From Geodermatophilus sp. DSM 44513 (lineage in GTDB: Bacteria; Actinomycetota; Actinomycetes; Mycobacteriales; Geodermatophilaceae): a stretch of 64,000 bases of DNA. The stretch covers positions 3,844,001-3,908,000 of the forward strand of contig NZ_CP135963.1 in the NCBI RefSeq assembly GCF_032460525.1, written 5' to 3'. Under the pieces are notes generated by a model. It was given only the letters and a program-made list of their open reading frames with translations. It had not been told where the DNA came from and did no database searches. Position numbers and translations under genes: made by a program. Positions within the stretch are counted from its first letter, which is position 1, and every line of letters begins with the position of its first letter. Shown one piece after another: positions 39,288 to 48,107 of the stretch.

Positions 39288-40223
39288 TCACCGGGACGCG
39301 GCCATCAGCTCGGCGGCGCCGCGGTCGAGGAGCTCCGCGGCGAGCTCGCGGCCGAGCCGCTCGGCCGCGTGCGGCGGCCCGGTGGTCGACCCGCGGACGC
39401 CGTCGCTGCCGTCCAGGGCGGTGACCGAGGCGCGCAGGAACAGCTCGGGGCCGTCCTCGCCCTCGGCCAGCTCGGCGTAGGCGGCGACCGGCGCGCTGCA
39501 GCCGGCCTCCAGGGCGGCCAGCGTGGTGCGCTCGGCGAGCACGCAGGCCCGCGTGGGCCCGTGGTCGAGGGCGGCGAGCACCTGGCGGGTGCGCTCGTCG
39601 TCGGCGCGGCACTCCACGGCCAGCGCGCCCTGCGCCGGCGCGGGCAGCACCTGCAGCGGGTCGAGGGTCTCGGTGACCGCGCCCAGCCGGCCGAGCCGGG
39701 CGAGCCCCGCCCGGGCCAGCACCACGGCGTCCAGGTCACCCGGGACCACCCGGTTCATCCGGGTGTCCACGTTGCCGCGGATCGGCACGACGTCCAGGCC
39801 GAGGCCGAGCGCGCGCAGCTGGGCGACCCGCCGCGGGGCGCCGGTGCCGACCGTGGCCCCGGCCGGCAGCTCCCCGAGGGTGAGGCCGTCACGGGCGACC
39901 AGCGCGTCGCGCGGGTCCTCCCGGGGCGGGACGGCGGCGATGGCGAGGCCGGGCTCGGGGAGGGTGGGGAGGTCCTTGTAGCTGTGCACGGCGACGTCGA
40001 CGGTGCCCTCGAGCAGCGCCTGGCGGATGGCGGTGACGAAGACGCCGGTGCCACCGAGCTGGGCGATCGCCACCGAGGAGCGGTCGCCCTCGGTGCTGAT
40101 GTGCACCAGCGAGACCGGGACACCGCTGGCCGTGGTGATCGCGTCGGCGACGGTCCGGGACTGCGTGGTGGCCAGCTGACTGGCGCGGGTGCCCAGCCGC
40201 AGCGTGCCGGTGGTGGTGCTCAC
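39288..40223 (-). CDS. hemC: Hydroxymethylbilane synthase (porphobilinogen deaminase)
   Basis: Assembles four porphobilinogens on a dipyrromethane cofactor, 311 residues. Motifs are [21 protein letters not shown] with the conserved lysine, [21 protein letters not shown] and the cofactor-bearing cysteine in [13 protein letters not shown]. The GTG start overlaps the hemA stop by four bases. Confidence 0.96.
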   Translation of the reverse strand: MSTTTGTLRLGTRASQLATTQSRTVADAITTASGVPVSLVHISTEGDRSSVAIAQLGGTGVFVTAIRQALLEGTVDVAVHSYKDLPTLPEPGLAIAAVPPREDPRDALVARDGLTLGELPAGATVGTGAPRRVAQLRALGLGLDVVPIRGNVDTRMNRVVPGDLDAVVLARAGLARLGRLGAVTETLDPLQVLPAPAQGALAVECRADDERTRQVLAALDHGPTRACVLAERTTLAALEAGCSAPVAAYAELAEGEDGPELFLRASVTALDGSDGVRGSTTGPPHAAERLGRELAAELLDRGAAELMAASR

Positions 40224-41608
40224 GCCGTCCCCCCGGGCCGCAGCTCGTCGGGGTCCACGGTGACCGCCTCGGCCAGGGTGGTGCGCTCGGGGACCACCTC
40301 GGCGTCGATGCCCAGCCCGAACAGGGCGCGCAGCGCGTCGGCGTAGTCGACCCCGCCGGGGGCGCTGGCCAGCTCCTTGACCCGCACGGTCGGCTCGTGC
40401 AGCAGCTTGTCGACGACGCGGTGCACGGTGCGGGCCACCTCGGCGCGGGCCCGGGCGTCGAGGCCGGGCACCCGGGTGGACAGCCGCAACAGCTCGGCGT
40501 CGACCACCTCGGCGGCCTGGCTGCGCAGGGCCGACACCGTCGGCGCGACCGCGGCGGCCTGGCGCTCCGCGCGCAGCAGGGCGATCTCCAGCTCGATGAG
40601 GGCGTGTGCGGCGGCGACGTCGTCCGCGGCCACCGGGCCGGCCGACGAGCGGCCGTCGACGTCCCGACCGTCGGGCAGCAGCGCCCCGCCCCTCTCGCTC
40701 TGCAGGAGAGCCAGGTCCACCACGTGCACGCCGGGCAGCGAGGCCACCCCGGGGTCGACGTCGCGGGGCAGCGCCAGGTCGATGACGACCAGCGGCCGCC
40801 CGGCACGGTCGGCCATGCCGGCGGCGACGACGTCGGTGCCGATGACGGTGCCGCGGGCCCCGGTGCAGGTGACCAGCACGTCGGCGGCGGCGATCTCCGC
40901 GGGCAGGTCGGCGAGGTCGGCGGCCCGGCCCTCGACGGAGGCGGCCAGCCGGCGGGCGTGCGCGGGGGTGCGGCTGATGACGGTGGCCCGCGCGCCGCGG
41001 CGGGCCAGCGTGCTGGCGGCCAGCGCGCCCATCGACCCCGCGCCGACGACCAGCACCGGCCGGCCGGCCAGGGCGCCGACGCGCGCCTCGGCACGGTCGA
41101 GGGAGACCGACACCAGCGAGGCGCCGGCCCGGTCGATGCCCGTCTCGGAGTGCACCCGCTTGCCCACCCGCAGCGCCCGCTGCGCGACCGGGTGCATCGC
41201 CCGGCCGACGGTGCCCTGCTCCCGGGCCAGCGCGTAGGCGGTGCGCAGCTGCCCGAGGACCTGGGTCTCGCCGACCACCATGGAGTCCAGCCCGGCGGCG
41301 ACGGTGAACAGGTGCGCGACGGCCTGGTCCTCGTAGTGGACGGTGACGTACGGGGACAACTCCTCCACCGTGGCGCCGGCCTGGCGGGCGAGCACCCGGC
41401 TGACGTCGGACACGCCGCCGTGGAAGCGGTCGACCTCAGCGAAGACCTCGACCCGGTTGCAGGTCGCCAGCAGGATCGCCTCGCTGACGTGGTCGCCGCC
41501 GACCAGCTCGTGCAGCGCCTTGACGGTCTCGTCGGCGCCCATGGCGAACTGCTCGAGCAGCGCGACGGGCGCGGTCTGGTGGCTCACGCCGACGGCCAGG
41601 AGACTCAT
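40220..41608 (-). CDS. hemA: Glutamyl-tRNA reductase
   Basis: First enzyme of the C5 heme pathway, reducing glutamyl-tRNA to glutamate-1-semialdehyde, 462 residues. The catalytic cysteine is in [14 protein letters not shown], the NADPH site in [15 protein letters not shown], and the helical dimerisation domain forms the last 150 residues. The ATG overlaps the rex stop by four bases, so heme synthesis starts under rex control. HemA is a known point of heme feedback in other bacteria. Confidence 0.96.
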   Translation of the reverse strand: MSLLAVGVSHQTAPVALLEQFAMGADETVKALHELVGGDHVSEAILLATCNRVEVFAEVDRFHGGVSDVSRVLARQAGATVEELSPYVTVHYEDQAVAHLFTVAAGLDSMVVGETQVLGQLRTAYALAREQGTVGRAMHPVAQRALRVGKRVHSETGIDRAGASLVSVSLDRAEARVGALAGRPVLVVGAGSMGALAASTLARRGARATVISRTPAHARRLAASVEGRAADLADLPAEIAAADVLVTCTGARGTVIGTDVVAAGMADRAGRPLVVIDLALPRDVDPGVASLPGVHVVDLALLQSERGGALLPDGRDVDGRSSAGPVAADDVAAAHALIELEIALLRAERQAAAVAPTVSALRSQAAEVVDAELLRLSTRVPGLDARARAEVARTVHRVVDKLLHEPTVRVKELASAPGGVDYADALRALFGLGIDAEVVPERTTLAEAVTVDPDELRPGGTA

Positions 41609-42267
41609 GCGGTCACCTCCGCCGCCGCGGCCGCGCCGCGCTGCTGGCCGAGGAAGGCGAGCACCTGCAGCTCGACGGACAGGTCGACCTGGCGGACGTC
41701 GACCCCCGCGGGCGCGCTCAGCGCCACCGGCGCGAAGTTCAGGATGCTGCGCACCCCGGCCGCGGTCAGCCGGTCGCAGACGGACTGGGCGACGTCAGCC
41801 GGGGTGGCGATGACCCCCAGGGTGGCCGCGGTCGCGGCCACGACCTCGTCGAGCTCGGTGAGCGGGCGCACCGGCTGGCCGCCGATCTCCTGGCCGACCC
41901 GCCCCGGGGCGGCGTCGAACAGCCCGACGAAGCGGAACCCGCGGCTGCCGAAGCCGGCGTAGTCGGCCAGGGCGGTGCCCAGGTTGCCGATGCCCACCAG
42001 CACGCACGGTCGGGACCGCTCGACGCCGAGGACGCGGGCGATGCGGTCGCGCAGCGTGACGACCTCGTAGCCCACCCCGCGGACCCCGCAGGGGCCCAGG
42101 TGGGAGAGGTCCTTGCGCAACCCGGCCGGGTTGACACCGGCCGCCGAGGCCAGCTCGCCGGAGGAGACGTTGCTGCGCCCCGCGTCGGCCAGGGCGGCGA
42201 GCACCCGCAGGTACACGGCCAGGCGGGCGACGGTGGCCTCCGGGATCCGGGGCCGGGGTGAGGACAC
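41605..42267 (-). CDS. rex: Redox-sensing transcriptional repressor Rex
   Basis: 220 residues. The N-terminal winged helix reads SSGELASAAGVNPAGLRKDL and the Rossmann domain has LVGIGNLGTALADY for NAD(H). Rex represses respiratory genes when NAD+ dominates and releases DNA when NADH rises. The gene heads rex-hemA-hemC-hemD, the order known in Streptomyces. A matching operator-like repeat lies at 42378-42395 upstream and a perfect one upstream of menJ-nuo. The GTG start is followed by SSPRPRIPEATVARL, typical of the family. Confidence 0.95.
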   Translation of the reverse strand: MSSPRPRIPEATVARLAVYLRVLAALADAGRSNVSSGELASAAGVNPAGLRKDLSHLGPCGVRGVGYEVVTLRDRIARVLGVERSRPCVLVGIGNLGTALADYAGFGSRGFRFVGLFDAAPGRVGQEIGGQPVRPLTELDEVVAATAATLGVIATPADVAQSVCDRLTAAGVRSILNFAPVALSAPAGVDVRQVDLSVELQVLAFLGQQRGAAAAAEVTA

Positions 42268-42371
42268 GGGCGTACCACTCCACAGCGGTCGCGCCCGGGT
42301 CCGGCGGGGTGCCGGTGCGGTCGCGCGACATCGGGGGCCCGGGCACAGGATCGCCCGGCGAACGCCACGGT

Positions 42372-42395
42372 AACCGCTTGTGAACGCAGGAACAA
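42372..42395 (-). promoter_or_regulatory. Probable rex promoter with overlapping degenerate Rex site
   Basis: On the minus strand TTGTTC (42395-42390) and TACCGT (42372-42367) are 17 bases apart, a plausible -35/-10 pair for rex. Overlapping the -35 and spacer, the plus strand reads TTGTGAA-CGCA-GGAACAA at 42378-42395: one perfect Rex half-site and one with three changes. The flank ACAAAGTCGCC is identical to that next to the perfect operator at 15329. Confidence 0.55.
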
Positions 42396-42495
42396 AGTCG
42401 CCGGGGGGCCCACGGGCCGCTCCCCAGCACGGATCCGCCCCGCTGTGGTGGAGACCATACCCGGGGAGGCGTACGGCGCCCCGCCGGGCCCCCGG

Positions 42496-43131
42496 TCAGG
42501 AGGCCCGCAGGCCGGCCAGCAGCAGGGCCGCGTGGCCGCGGGCGAGGGTCTCCACGTCCAGCGGGCGCACGCCGCTGCCGCCCAGGCCGTCCTGGTGCAG
42601 CAGTGCCAGGACGACCGGGGACAGCACGCCGAGGGCGGCGGCGCGGCGCTGGTCGGCGTCCAGCGGTGGGAGCTCGCCCCGGCCGACGTGCTCGGCGAGC
42701 AGCTGCTCGACGGCCTGCAGGAACGGCTCGAGCAGCCCGGAGACGAACGCGGGGCCGCGCCGCGGGCTGCCCAGCCCCAGCGCCAGCCCCCCGGCGAAGA
42801 CGCGGCCCAGACCGAAGCGCCGCCAGGCCAGCACGGTGCCCAGCAGCAGGCCCGGCAGCGTCTCCTCGGGGGGGCGGCCCCCGGCCGAGGTGCCCGAGGC
42901 GAGGAAGTCCGCGGCGTCGGCGCGCACCGCCTCCAGGACGGCGGCGTAGAGGCCGTCCCGGTCGCCGAAGTAGTGGGTGAGCGTGGTGGTGCTGACCCCG
43001 GCGGCCCGGGCCAGGTCGACGAGCGTCGCCGGCGTCCCGTCGTCGCGCAGCAGGGCAGCGCTCAGCGTGGCGGCCAGCGCGTGCCGGGTCTGCTCGTAGT
43101 CGCGGTTGCGTGCTCCCGGTCGGCGACCCAT
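42496..43131 (-). CDS. TetR family transcriptional regulator
   Basis: 211 residues. The HTH is ATLVDLARAAGVSTTTLTHYFGDRDGLYAAVLEA, canonical for TetR. The C-terminal ligand domain is helical and Leu/Ala rich. The ATG (MGRRPGARNRD) is 6 bases after TACCCT on the minus strand (43143-43138), again a leaderless arrangement. It is divergent from the quinone oxidoreductase gene, with a 16-base palindrome between them. Local repression of that pair is the likely role. Confidence 0.9.
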   Translation of the reverse strand: MGRRPGARNRDYEQTRHALAATLSAALLRDDGTPATLVDLARAAGVSTTTLTHYFGDRDGLYAAVLEAVRADAADFLASGTSAGGRPPEETLPGLLLGTVLAWRRFGLGRVFAGGLALGLGSPRRGPAFVSGLLEPFLQAVEQLLAEHVGRGELPPLDADQRRAAALGVLSPVVLALLHQDGLGGSGVRPLDVETLARGHAALLLAGLRAS

Positions 43132-43154
43132 GGCCAGAGGGTAGACGAACGGAC

Positions 43155-43170
43155 AGGATATCCGTATCCT
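43155..43170. promoter_or_regulatory. Predicted TetR operator between the divergent genes
   Basis: AGGATA-TCCG-TATCCT, a perfect dyad with 6-base arms. It is flanked on the left by GGAC and on the right by TTGTC, giving partial outer symmetry. TATCCT (43165-43170) is also a good -10 for the oxidoreductase gene, with TAGACG at 43142-43147 as a -35 17 bases away. A bound repressor would cover that promoter. Confidence 0.65.
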
Positions 43171-43201
43171 ATTGTCACCCCGACAAGCTATGGAGGTCGA
43201 C

Positions 43202-44212
43202 GTGAGAGCAGTGGTGTACGACCGGTACGGCCCGGCGGACGTGCTGGAGGTCCGCGAGGTCCCCGTCCCGCGCCCGGCCCCCGGCGAGGTGCTCGTCCGG
43301 GTCGCGGCCGCCGGGCTCAACCCGGCGGACTGGCGGCTGCGCAGCGGCCAGTTCCGGTTCGCGCTGCGGCTGCGCTTCCCCTTCGTCCCCGGAGCCGACC
43401 TCGCCGGTGTGGTGGAGGCGGTCGGCGACGGGGTGGACGACGTCCGGTCCGGTCAGCCGGTCATGGCCATGCAGGCCACCCGCACCGGGGGCGCGTGCGC
43501 CGAGTACGCCGCCGTCCCCCGCGAGCACCTGGCCCCGGCACCAGCCGGGGTGCCGCTGCTTGAGGCCGCCGGCGTCCCGCTGTGCGGGTCGACCGCGCTG
43601 CAGGCGCTGCGCGACCGGGCCGGACTGCGGGCCGGACTGCGGGCCGGTCAGCGGCTGCTGGTGCACGGCGCCGCCGGCGGCGTCGGCTCGCTGGCCGTGC
43701 AGGTCGGCCGGGCGCTCGGTGCCACGGTGACCGCCGCGGCGAGCCGGGACGCCGCCGCCCTGCTGCGCGACCTGGGCGCCGAGGAGGTGCTCGACCGCGG
43801 GACGGTCGACCTGACCCGGCCACCCGAGCGGCTGCGGGAGGCGTTCGACGTCGTCCTGGACGCGGCCAACGCGCTGTCCTTCCGGCACGCCCGGGCGCTG
43901 CTGACCCCCGGCGGCACCGCGGTGAGCGTCAACCCCTTCGCCGAGCGGCTGTCCCCCGGCCTGCTGGCCCCGCTGCGCGGCGGGCGCCGGCTGCGCTCGG
44001 TGCTCGTCGCCCCGCGGGCCGCCGACCTGGCGGTGCTCTCCGGCTGGCTGGCCGAGGGCACGGTGCGACCGGTCGTGCAGCGCACCCTGCCGCTGGTGGA
44101 GGTGCGCGCCGCGCACCGGCAGCTCGAGGCCGGGCACGCACGGGGCAAGACCGTGCTGGTCGTCGACCCGGTGCTGGCCGGGCTGGTGCCGGGGCGGGAG
44201 GTGCCCGCCTGA
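43202..44212 (+). CDS. Zinc-independent alcohol dehydrogenase/quinone oxidoreductase family protein
   Basis: 336 residues, MDR superfamily. It begins VRAVVYDRYGPADVLEV and contains AAGLNPADWRLRSG and the NADPH loop LLVHGAAGGVGSLAVQVGRALGA. No structural-zinc cysteine cluster is seen. I chose the GTG at 43202 because GGAGGT lies 7 bases upstream; the ATG at 43190 lies before that site. A 12-base tandem repeat encodes AGLRAGLRAGQR before the Rossmann motif. Probably an inducible reductase of a quinone or enone controlled by the adjacent TetR protein. Confidence 0.88.
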   Translation: MRAVVYDRYGPADVLEVREVPVPRPAPGEVLVRVAAAGLNPADWRLRSGQFRFALRLRFPFVPGADLAGVVEAVGDGVDDVRSGQPVMAMQATRTGGACAEYAAVPREHLAPAPAGVPLLEAAGVPLCGSTALQALRDRAGLRAGLRAGQRLLVHGAAGGVGSLAVQVGRALGATVTAAASRDAAALLRDLGAEEVLDRGTVDLTRPPERLREAFDVVLDAANALSFRHARALLTPGGTAVSVNPFAERLSPGLLAPLRGGRRLRSVLVAPRAADLAVLSGWLAEGTVRPVVQRTLPLVEVRAAHRQLEAGHARGKTVLVVDPVLAGLVPGREVPA

Positions 44213-44230
44213 GCGGAGGCGGGTCCCCCT

Positions 44231-44482
44231 TCAGCCGATGCCGAGGTCCCGGCGCAGGCGCGGCACATCGACGGTGAAGTAGGAGTGCTCGCGGCCGTCG
44301 AGGAGCACGACGGGCACGCGGTCGCCGTACTCCGCCTGCAGCTCGGGGTCGGCGTCCACGTCGACGGTCGCCACCCCCAGGCCGGCCTCGTCCGCCAGCC
44401 GGTCCAGCGTCTCGGCGGCCACGGCGCACAGGTGGCAGCCCGCCCGGGTCAGGAACTGCAGCCGGGGCACCTCAGGACGCAT
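44231..44482 (-). CDS. Glutaredoxin-like (DUF836-type) small protein
   Basis: 83 residues with a thioredoxin fold. The redox motif is [19 protein letters not shown] and the cis-proline is in [13 protein letters not shown]. It is similar to small glutaredoxin-like proteins encoded near hemA in mycobacteria. I used the ATG at 44482 ([19 protein letters not shown]); it overlaps the ligase stop by 11 bases. The partner is unknown. Confidence 0.85.
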   Translation of the reverse strand: MRPEVPRLQFLTRAGCHLCAVAAETLDRLADEAGLGVATVDVDADPELQAEYGDRVPVVLLDGREHSYFTVDVPRLRRDLGIG

Positions 44483-46019
44483 CGTCGTCCCCGGCCGTGA
44501 CCTCACCGGCGCCGGCCAGGCCCAGCTCGCGCAGCCGGGCCCGGCTCACCTTGCCGGTCAGCGAGTGCGGCAGCGCGGGCAGCACCTGCACCGACGTGGG
44601 CACCTTGTACCGGGCCAGGGAGGTCGCGGCGTGCGCGCGCAGCTCCTCGAAGCCCAGCCGGGCGCCCGGGCGCAGGGCCACCACGGCCCGGACGGCGGCG
44701 CCGGTCCGCGGGTCGGGCACGCCGATGACCGCGCTCTGCGCCACGGCGGGGTGGGTGGCCAGCACCCGCTCGACCTCGGCGGGGTAGACGTTGAAGCCGC
44801 TGACCAGGATCAGGTCGCTGCGGCGGTCGACCAGGTGCAGGTCGCCGTCCTCGTCGGCGTAGGCCAGGTCGCCGGTGGCCAGCCAGCCCGCGGCGTCGGG
44901 CCCGTCGGCACCGTCGGGCCAGTACCCGGCGAACAGGTTGGGGCCGCGGACCCACATCTCGCCCGGGCCGTCCTCCACCAGGTCACCGGCCGCCGGCACG
45001 TCGTCGACCGGCGCGCGCAGGGCGGTGTCGCGCAGCTGCACCTCCACCCCGGGGACGGCGCCGCCGATGCACCCCGGCTTGGCCCGCCCGGTCGCCAGGG
45101 TGCTGGCCACCACCGGGCAGGCCTCGGTCAGCCCGTACCCCTCCCAGACGGTCACCGCGGCCCGGTCCCGCATCGCCGTCCAGACGGCGGGCGGCAGCGG
45201 CGCGGCACCGGAGGAGGCGACCCGGACGGCGGCGAACGCGCGGCGCAGGTCGGCGTCGGACCCGGCGGCGTCGGCGGCGGCCAGCCAGGCCTGGTAGACG
45301 GGCGGGGCGCCCGGGACGGTGGTGACCCCCTCGCGCGCCATGACGGCGAGGGAGTCGACCGGGTCGAACGCCTCCACCAGCACCGCGCACGCGCCGGTGG
45401 CCGCCACCAGGCCGAGGCCGGTGTTCAGCCCGTAGACGTGGAACAGCGGGAGGGCGAGCAGCACGCGGTCGTCGGACCGCACCGGCGGGGGTGCCATCCG
45501 CAGGCACTGCTCCTGGTTGGCCCGGAGCGCGGCCACCGACAGCATCGCGCCGCGCGGCCGGCCGGTCGTGCCGCTGGTGTAGGCGAGGAAGGCCAGGCGC
45601 TCGAGGTCCTCCGGCTCCTCCGGTGGTGCGGCGTCGTCGGAGGGCGGCCCGGCGAGCACCGGCACCCCGGCCACCGCCGTCCGCTCTCCCGCCACGACGA
45701 GCAGCGCGGCACCGGAGTCGGTGAGCACGTGCTCCAGTTCGGGATCGGTGTAGGCGGTGTTCACCGGGACCACGACCAGCCCCGCGCGCAGGGCGCCCAG
45801 CGTCGCCCGCAGCCAGGCGACGCCGTTGGGCAGCTGCACCGCCACCCGCTCGCCGGGCGCCAGCCCGCGGGCGGCGTACCCGGCGGCCGTCCGGTCGACC
45901 GCGGCGTCCAGCTCGCCCCAGGTGAGCCGCTGGTCCCCGGCCACGACGGCCGGCGCGTCCGGGCGCTCGCGGGCCGCCGCGCGCACCAGCGCGGACAGCG
46001 AGGGGACGGCGTCGGTCAC
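44472..46019 (-). CDS. AMP-dependent acyl-CoA synthetase/ligase
   Basis: 515 residues, ANL superfamily. The phosphate loop is [19 protein letters not shown], followed by [47 protein letters not shown] and the catalytic lysine in [13 protein letters not shown]. The GTG start follows GGAGGAG by about 3-5 bases. It overlaps the glutaredoxin gene. The FNVYPAEVE form is typical of fatty acyl- or aryl-CoA ligases; the substrate cannot be fixed from sequence alone. Confidence 0.88.
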   Translation of the reverse strand: MTDAVPSLSALVRAAARERPDAPAVVAGDQRLTWGELDAAVDRTAAGYAARGLAPGERVAVQLPNGVAWLRATLGALRAGLVVVPVNTAYTDPELEHVLTDSGAALLVVAGERTAVAGVPVLAGPPSDDAAPPEEPEDLERLAFLAYTSGTTGRPRGAMLSVAALRANQEQCLRMAPPPVRSDDRVLLALPLFHVYGLNTGLGLVAATGACAVLVEAFDPVDSLAVMAREGVTTVPGAPPVYQAWLAAADAAGSDADLRRAFAAVRVASSGAAPLPPAVWTAMRDRAAVTVWEGYGLTEACPVVASTLATGRAKPGCIGGAVPGVEVQLRDTALRAPVDDVPAAGDLVEDGPGEMWVRGPNLFAGYWPDGADGPDAAGWLATGDLAYADEDGDLHLVDRRSDLILVSGFNVYPAEVERVLATHPAVAQSAVIGVPDPRTGAAVRAVVALRPGARLGFEELRAHAATSLARYKVPTSVQVLPALPHSLTGKVSRARLRELGLAGAGEVTAGDDDAS

Positions 46020-46196
46020 GCTCTCCTCCTCGGCACGCAGCGCCTCCGGCCACCCTGGTCCGGGCCCCCGCGATGGTGTCACCCGGGGTCCGTGCCCGCA
46101 GCACCGCACCCGGGGCCGCCGGGCACGGGGCCGCCGATAGGGTCCAGGCGTCGTCGGTGCACCCAGCCGGTGGTGGCGGAGCGACAGGAGGTCGTC

Positions 46197-47108
46197 GTGG
46201 CGGGACTGCCCTTCCGCGGCCGCCGCGCGCGCCGGGCCGGCGTGCCGGACGAGGAGACGCGGGCGCACGTCGCCGGTGCCGCCTCGGCCGCGGCCGCCGA
46301 GGTCGAGCCGGCGCCGGCCGTCGTCCCCGACCTGACCGCGGCGGCGTTCTTCGACGTCGACAACACGATGATGGTGGGCGCGTCGATCTTCTGGTTCGCC
46401 CGGGGGCTGGCCGCCCGCAAGTACCTGACCGCCCGTGACATGTCGCGGTTCGTGTGGCAGCAGGCGAAGTTCCGGATCGCCGGCAACGAGAGCACCGACG
46501 ACATGCTCTCCATCCGGGAGAGCGCGCTGGCCTTCGCCGCGGGGCGCGCGGTCACCGAGATCGTGCAGGCCGGCGAGGAGATCTACGACGAGCTCATGGC
46601 CGACCGGATCTGGGCCGGCACGCGGGTGCTCGCCCAGCAGCACCTCGACGCCGGGCAGCGGGTCTGGCTGGTGACGGCGACGCCGGTGGAGCTGGCCAGC
46701 ATCATCGCCCACCGGCTGGGGCTCACCGGCGCGCTGGGCACCGTCTCGGAGATCGTCGACGGCCGCTACACCGGGCGGCTGGTCGGGGAGATGATGCACG
46801 GCGAGGCCAAGGCCGAGGCGGTGCGGGCGCTGGCCGTGCGGGAGGGCCTGGACCTCACCCGGTGCACCGCCTACAGCGACAGCTCCAACGACCTGCCGAT
46901 GCTCACGCTCACCGGCCGGGCGGTCGCGGTGAACCCCGACACCGAGCTGCGCGCGGTCGCCCGCTCCCGCGGCTGGGAGGTCCGGGACTTCCGCACCGGG
47001 CGCAAGGCCGCGCGCACCGTCGTCCCCACCGTGGCGGCCGCGGCGCTGTCCGGCGGGCTGGTCGGCGGCGCCATCGCCCTGCGCCGGCGCGACAAGCTCC
47101 CCTGGTGA
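46197..47108 (+). CDS. HAD-superfamily hydrolase, subfamily IB (SerB-like)
   Basis: 303 residues. The nucleophile motif is [22 protein letters not shown], motif [13 protein letters not shown], the lysine region [13 protein letters not shown] and the metal motif [15 protein letters not shown]. The C-terminal end has a hydrophobic segment ([20 protein letters not shown]) that may anchor it to the membrane. AGGAGG lies 5 bases before the GTG, and TAGGGT at 46137-46142 is a candidate -10. Homologues near this locus are annotated SerB1 in mycobacteria, but phosphoserine specificity is not shown. Confidence 0.88.
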   Translation: MAGLPFRGRRARRAGVPDEETRAHVAGAASAAAAEVEPAPAVVPDLTAAAFFDVDNTMMVGASIFWFARGLAARKYLTARDMSRFVWQQAKFRIAGNESTDDMLSIRESALAFAAGRAVTEIVQAGEEIYDELMADRIWAGTRVLAQQHLDAGQRVWLVTATPVELASIIAHRLGLTGALGTVSEIVDGRYTGRLVGEMMHGEAKAEAVRALAVREGLDLTRCTAYSDSSNDLPMLTLTGRAVAVNPDTELRAVARSRGWEVRDFRTGRKAARTVVPTVAAAALSGGLVGGAIALRRRDKLPW

Positions 47109-47140
47109 GGTGCGGGAACGGCCCCGGCGGCTGTGACGGT

Positions 47141-47194
47141 GGCCCTCGTCAGGGGCCCGCGTCGAGCGAGCGAGGCGTGGGGGGACGAGGGTCC
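47141..47194. terminator. GC hairpin (dispersed family) at convergent gene ends
   Basis: Outer arms GGCCCTCGTC (47141-47150) and GACGAGGGTCC (47184-47194), with inner pairing CCCGCG to CGTGGG using a G-U wobble in the plus-strand transcript. The right arm ends 4 bases before the stop of the acyltransferase gene. It shares plan and core with copies at 20287, 49536 and 57562. Confidence 0.65.
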
Positions 47195-47198
47195 TCCT

Positions 47199-48107
47199 TC
47201 AGCCCCAGACCGACCTGCGCTGCAGGAGCAGCCGGTACAGCGACTGCTGGATCGTCTCGCGCACCTGGTCGGTGAGGTTGAAGACGAGCATCGGGTCCTC
47301 GGCGGCGGCCGGCCCGTAGGACGCCGTCTCGATCGGCTCACCGAAGGCGATCAGCCACTTCGACGGCAGCGGCACCAGCCCCAGCGGTCCCAGGGCCGGG
47401 AAGGTCGGCGTGACCGGGAAGTAGGGCAGGCCGAGGAGCCGGGCGAGGGGCCGGACGTTGCCCAGCATCGGGTAGGCCTCCTCGGCCCCGACGATCGCGC
47501 ACGGGATGATCGGCGCCCCGGTGCGCAGAGCCGCTGTGACGAAACCCCCGCGGCCGAACCGCTGCAGCGTGTACCGCTCGCGGAACGGCTTGCCGATCCC
47601 CTTGAACCCCTCCGGGAACACCCCGACCAGCTCCCCGCCGGTCAGCAGGCGCTCGGCGTCCTCGTTGCAGGCCAGCGTCGAGCCGAGCTTGCGCGACAGC
47701 GAGCCGACCACCGGCAGCTCGAAGACCAGGTCGGCGCCGAGCAGCCGCAGCCGGCGCCGGGCCGGGTGGTCGTCGTGCAGCGCGACGGTGGCCATCATGG
47801 CGTCGAGCGGCACCGTGCCCGAGTGGTTGGCGACGACCAGCCCGCCGCCGGTGTGCGGCACGTGGTCCACGCCGAGGGTCTCCACGCGGAACCAGCGGGA
47901 GAACAGCGGCCGCAGCGCCGGCAGCAGCACGTGGTCGGTGAGGTCGGGGTCGAAGCCGAACTCGTCGGTGGCGTAGTCGCCGGTCAGCCGGCGGCGCAGG
48001 AACTCCAGGCCGCCGGCGACCTGCTCGTCCCAGGACGCGGTCGACGGCGGCGGGAGCCGGGGTTCGTCGTCGTCGCGCCGCAGCGGGATGACCCGCGCCT
48101 CAGGCAT
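47199..48107 (-). CDS. PlsC-like lysophospholipid acyltransferase family protein
   Basis: 302 residues. The acyltransferase motifs are GGLVVANHSGTVPLDAMM (His and Asp with spacing longer than the classical HX4D), the VFPEGFKGIGKPF block and IIPCAIVGAEEAYP. The first 80 residues are a hydrophilic helix-rich region. It overlaps the epimerase gene by 8 bases. The pair is conserved in mycobacteria beside proC and suggests a role in membrane lipid or glycolipid formation; the substrate is unknown. Confidence 0.88.
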   Translation of the reverse strand: MPEARVIPLRRDDDEPRLPPPSTASWDEQVAGGLEFLRRRLTGDYATDEFGFDPDLTDHVLLPALRPLFSRWFRVETLGVDHVPHTGGGLVVANHSGTVPLDAMMATVALHDDHPARRRLRLLGADLVFELPVVGSLSRKLGSTLACNEDAERLLTGGELVGVFPEGFKGIGKPFRERYTLQRFGRGGFVTAALRTGAPIIPCAIVGAEEAYPMLGNVRPLARLLGLPYFPVTPTFPALGPLGLVPLPSKWLIAFGEPIETASYGPAAAEDPMLVFNLTDQVRETIQQSLYRLLLQRRSVWG

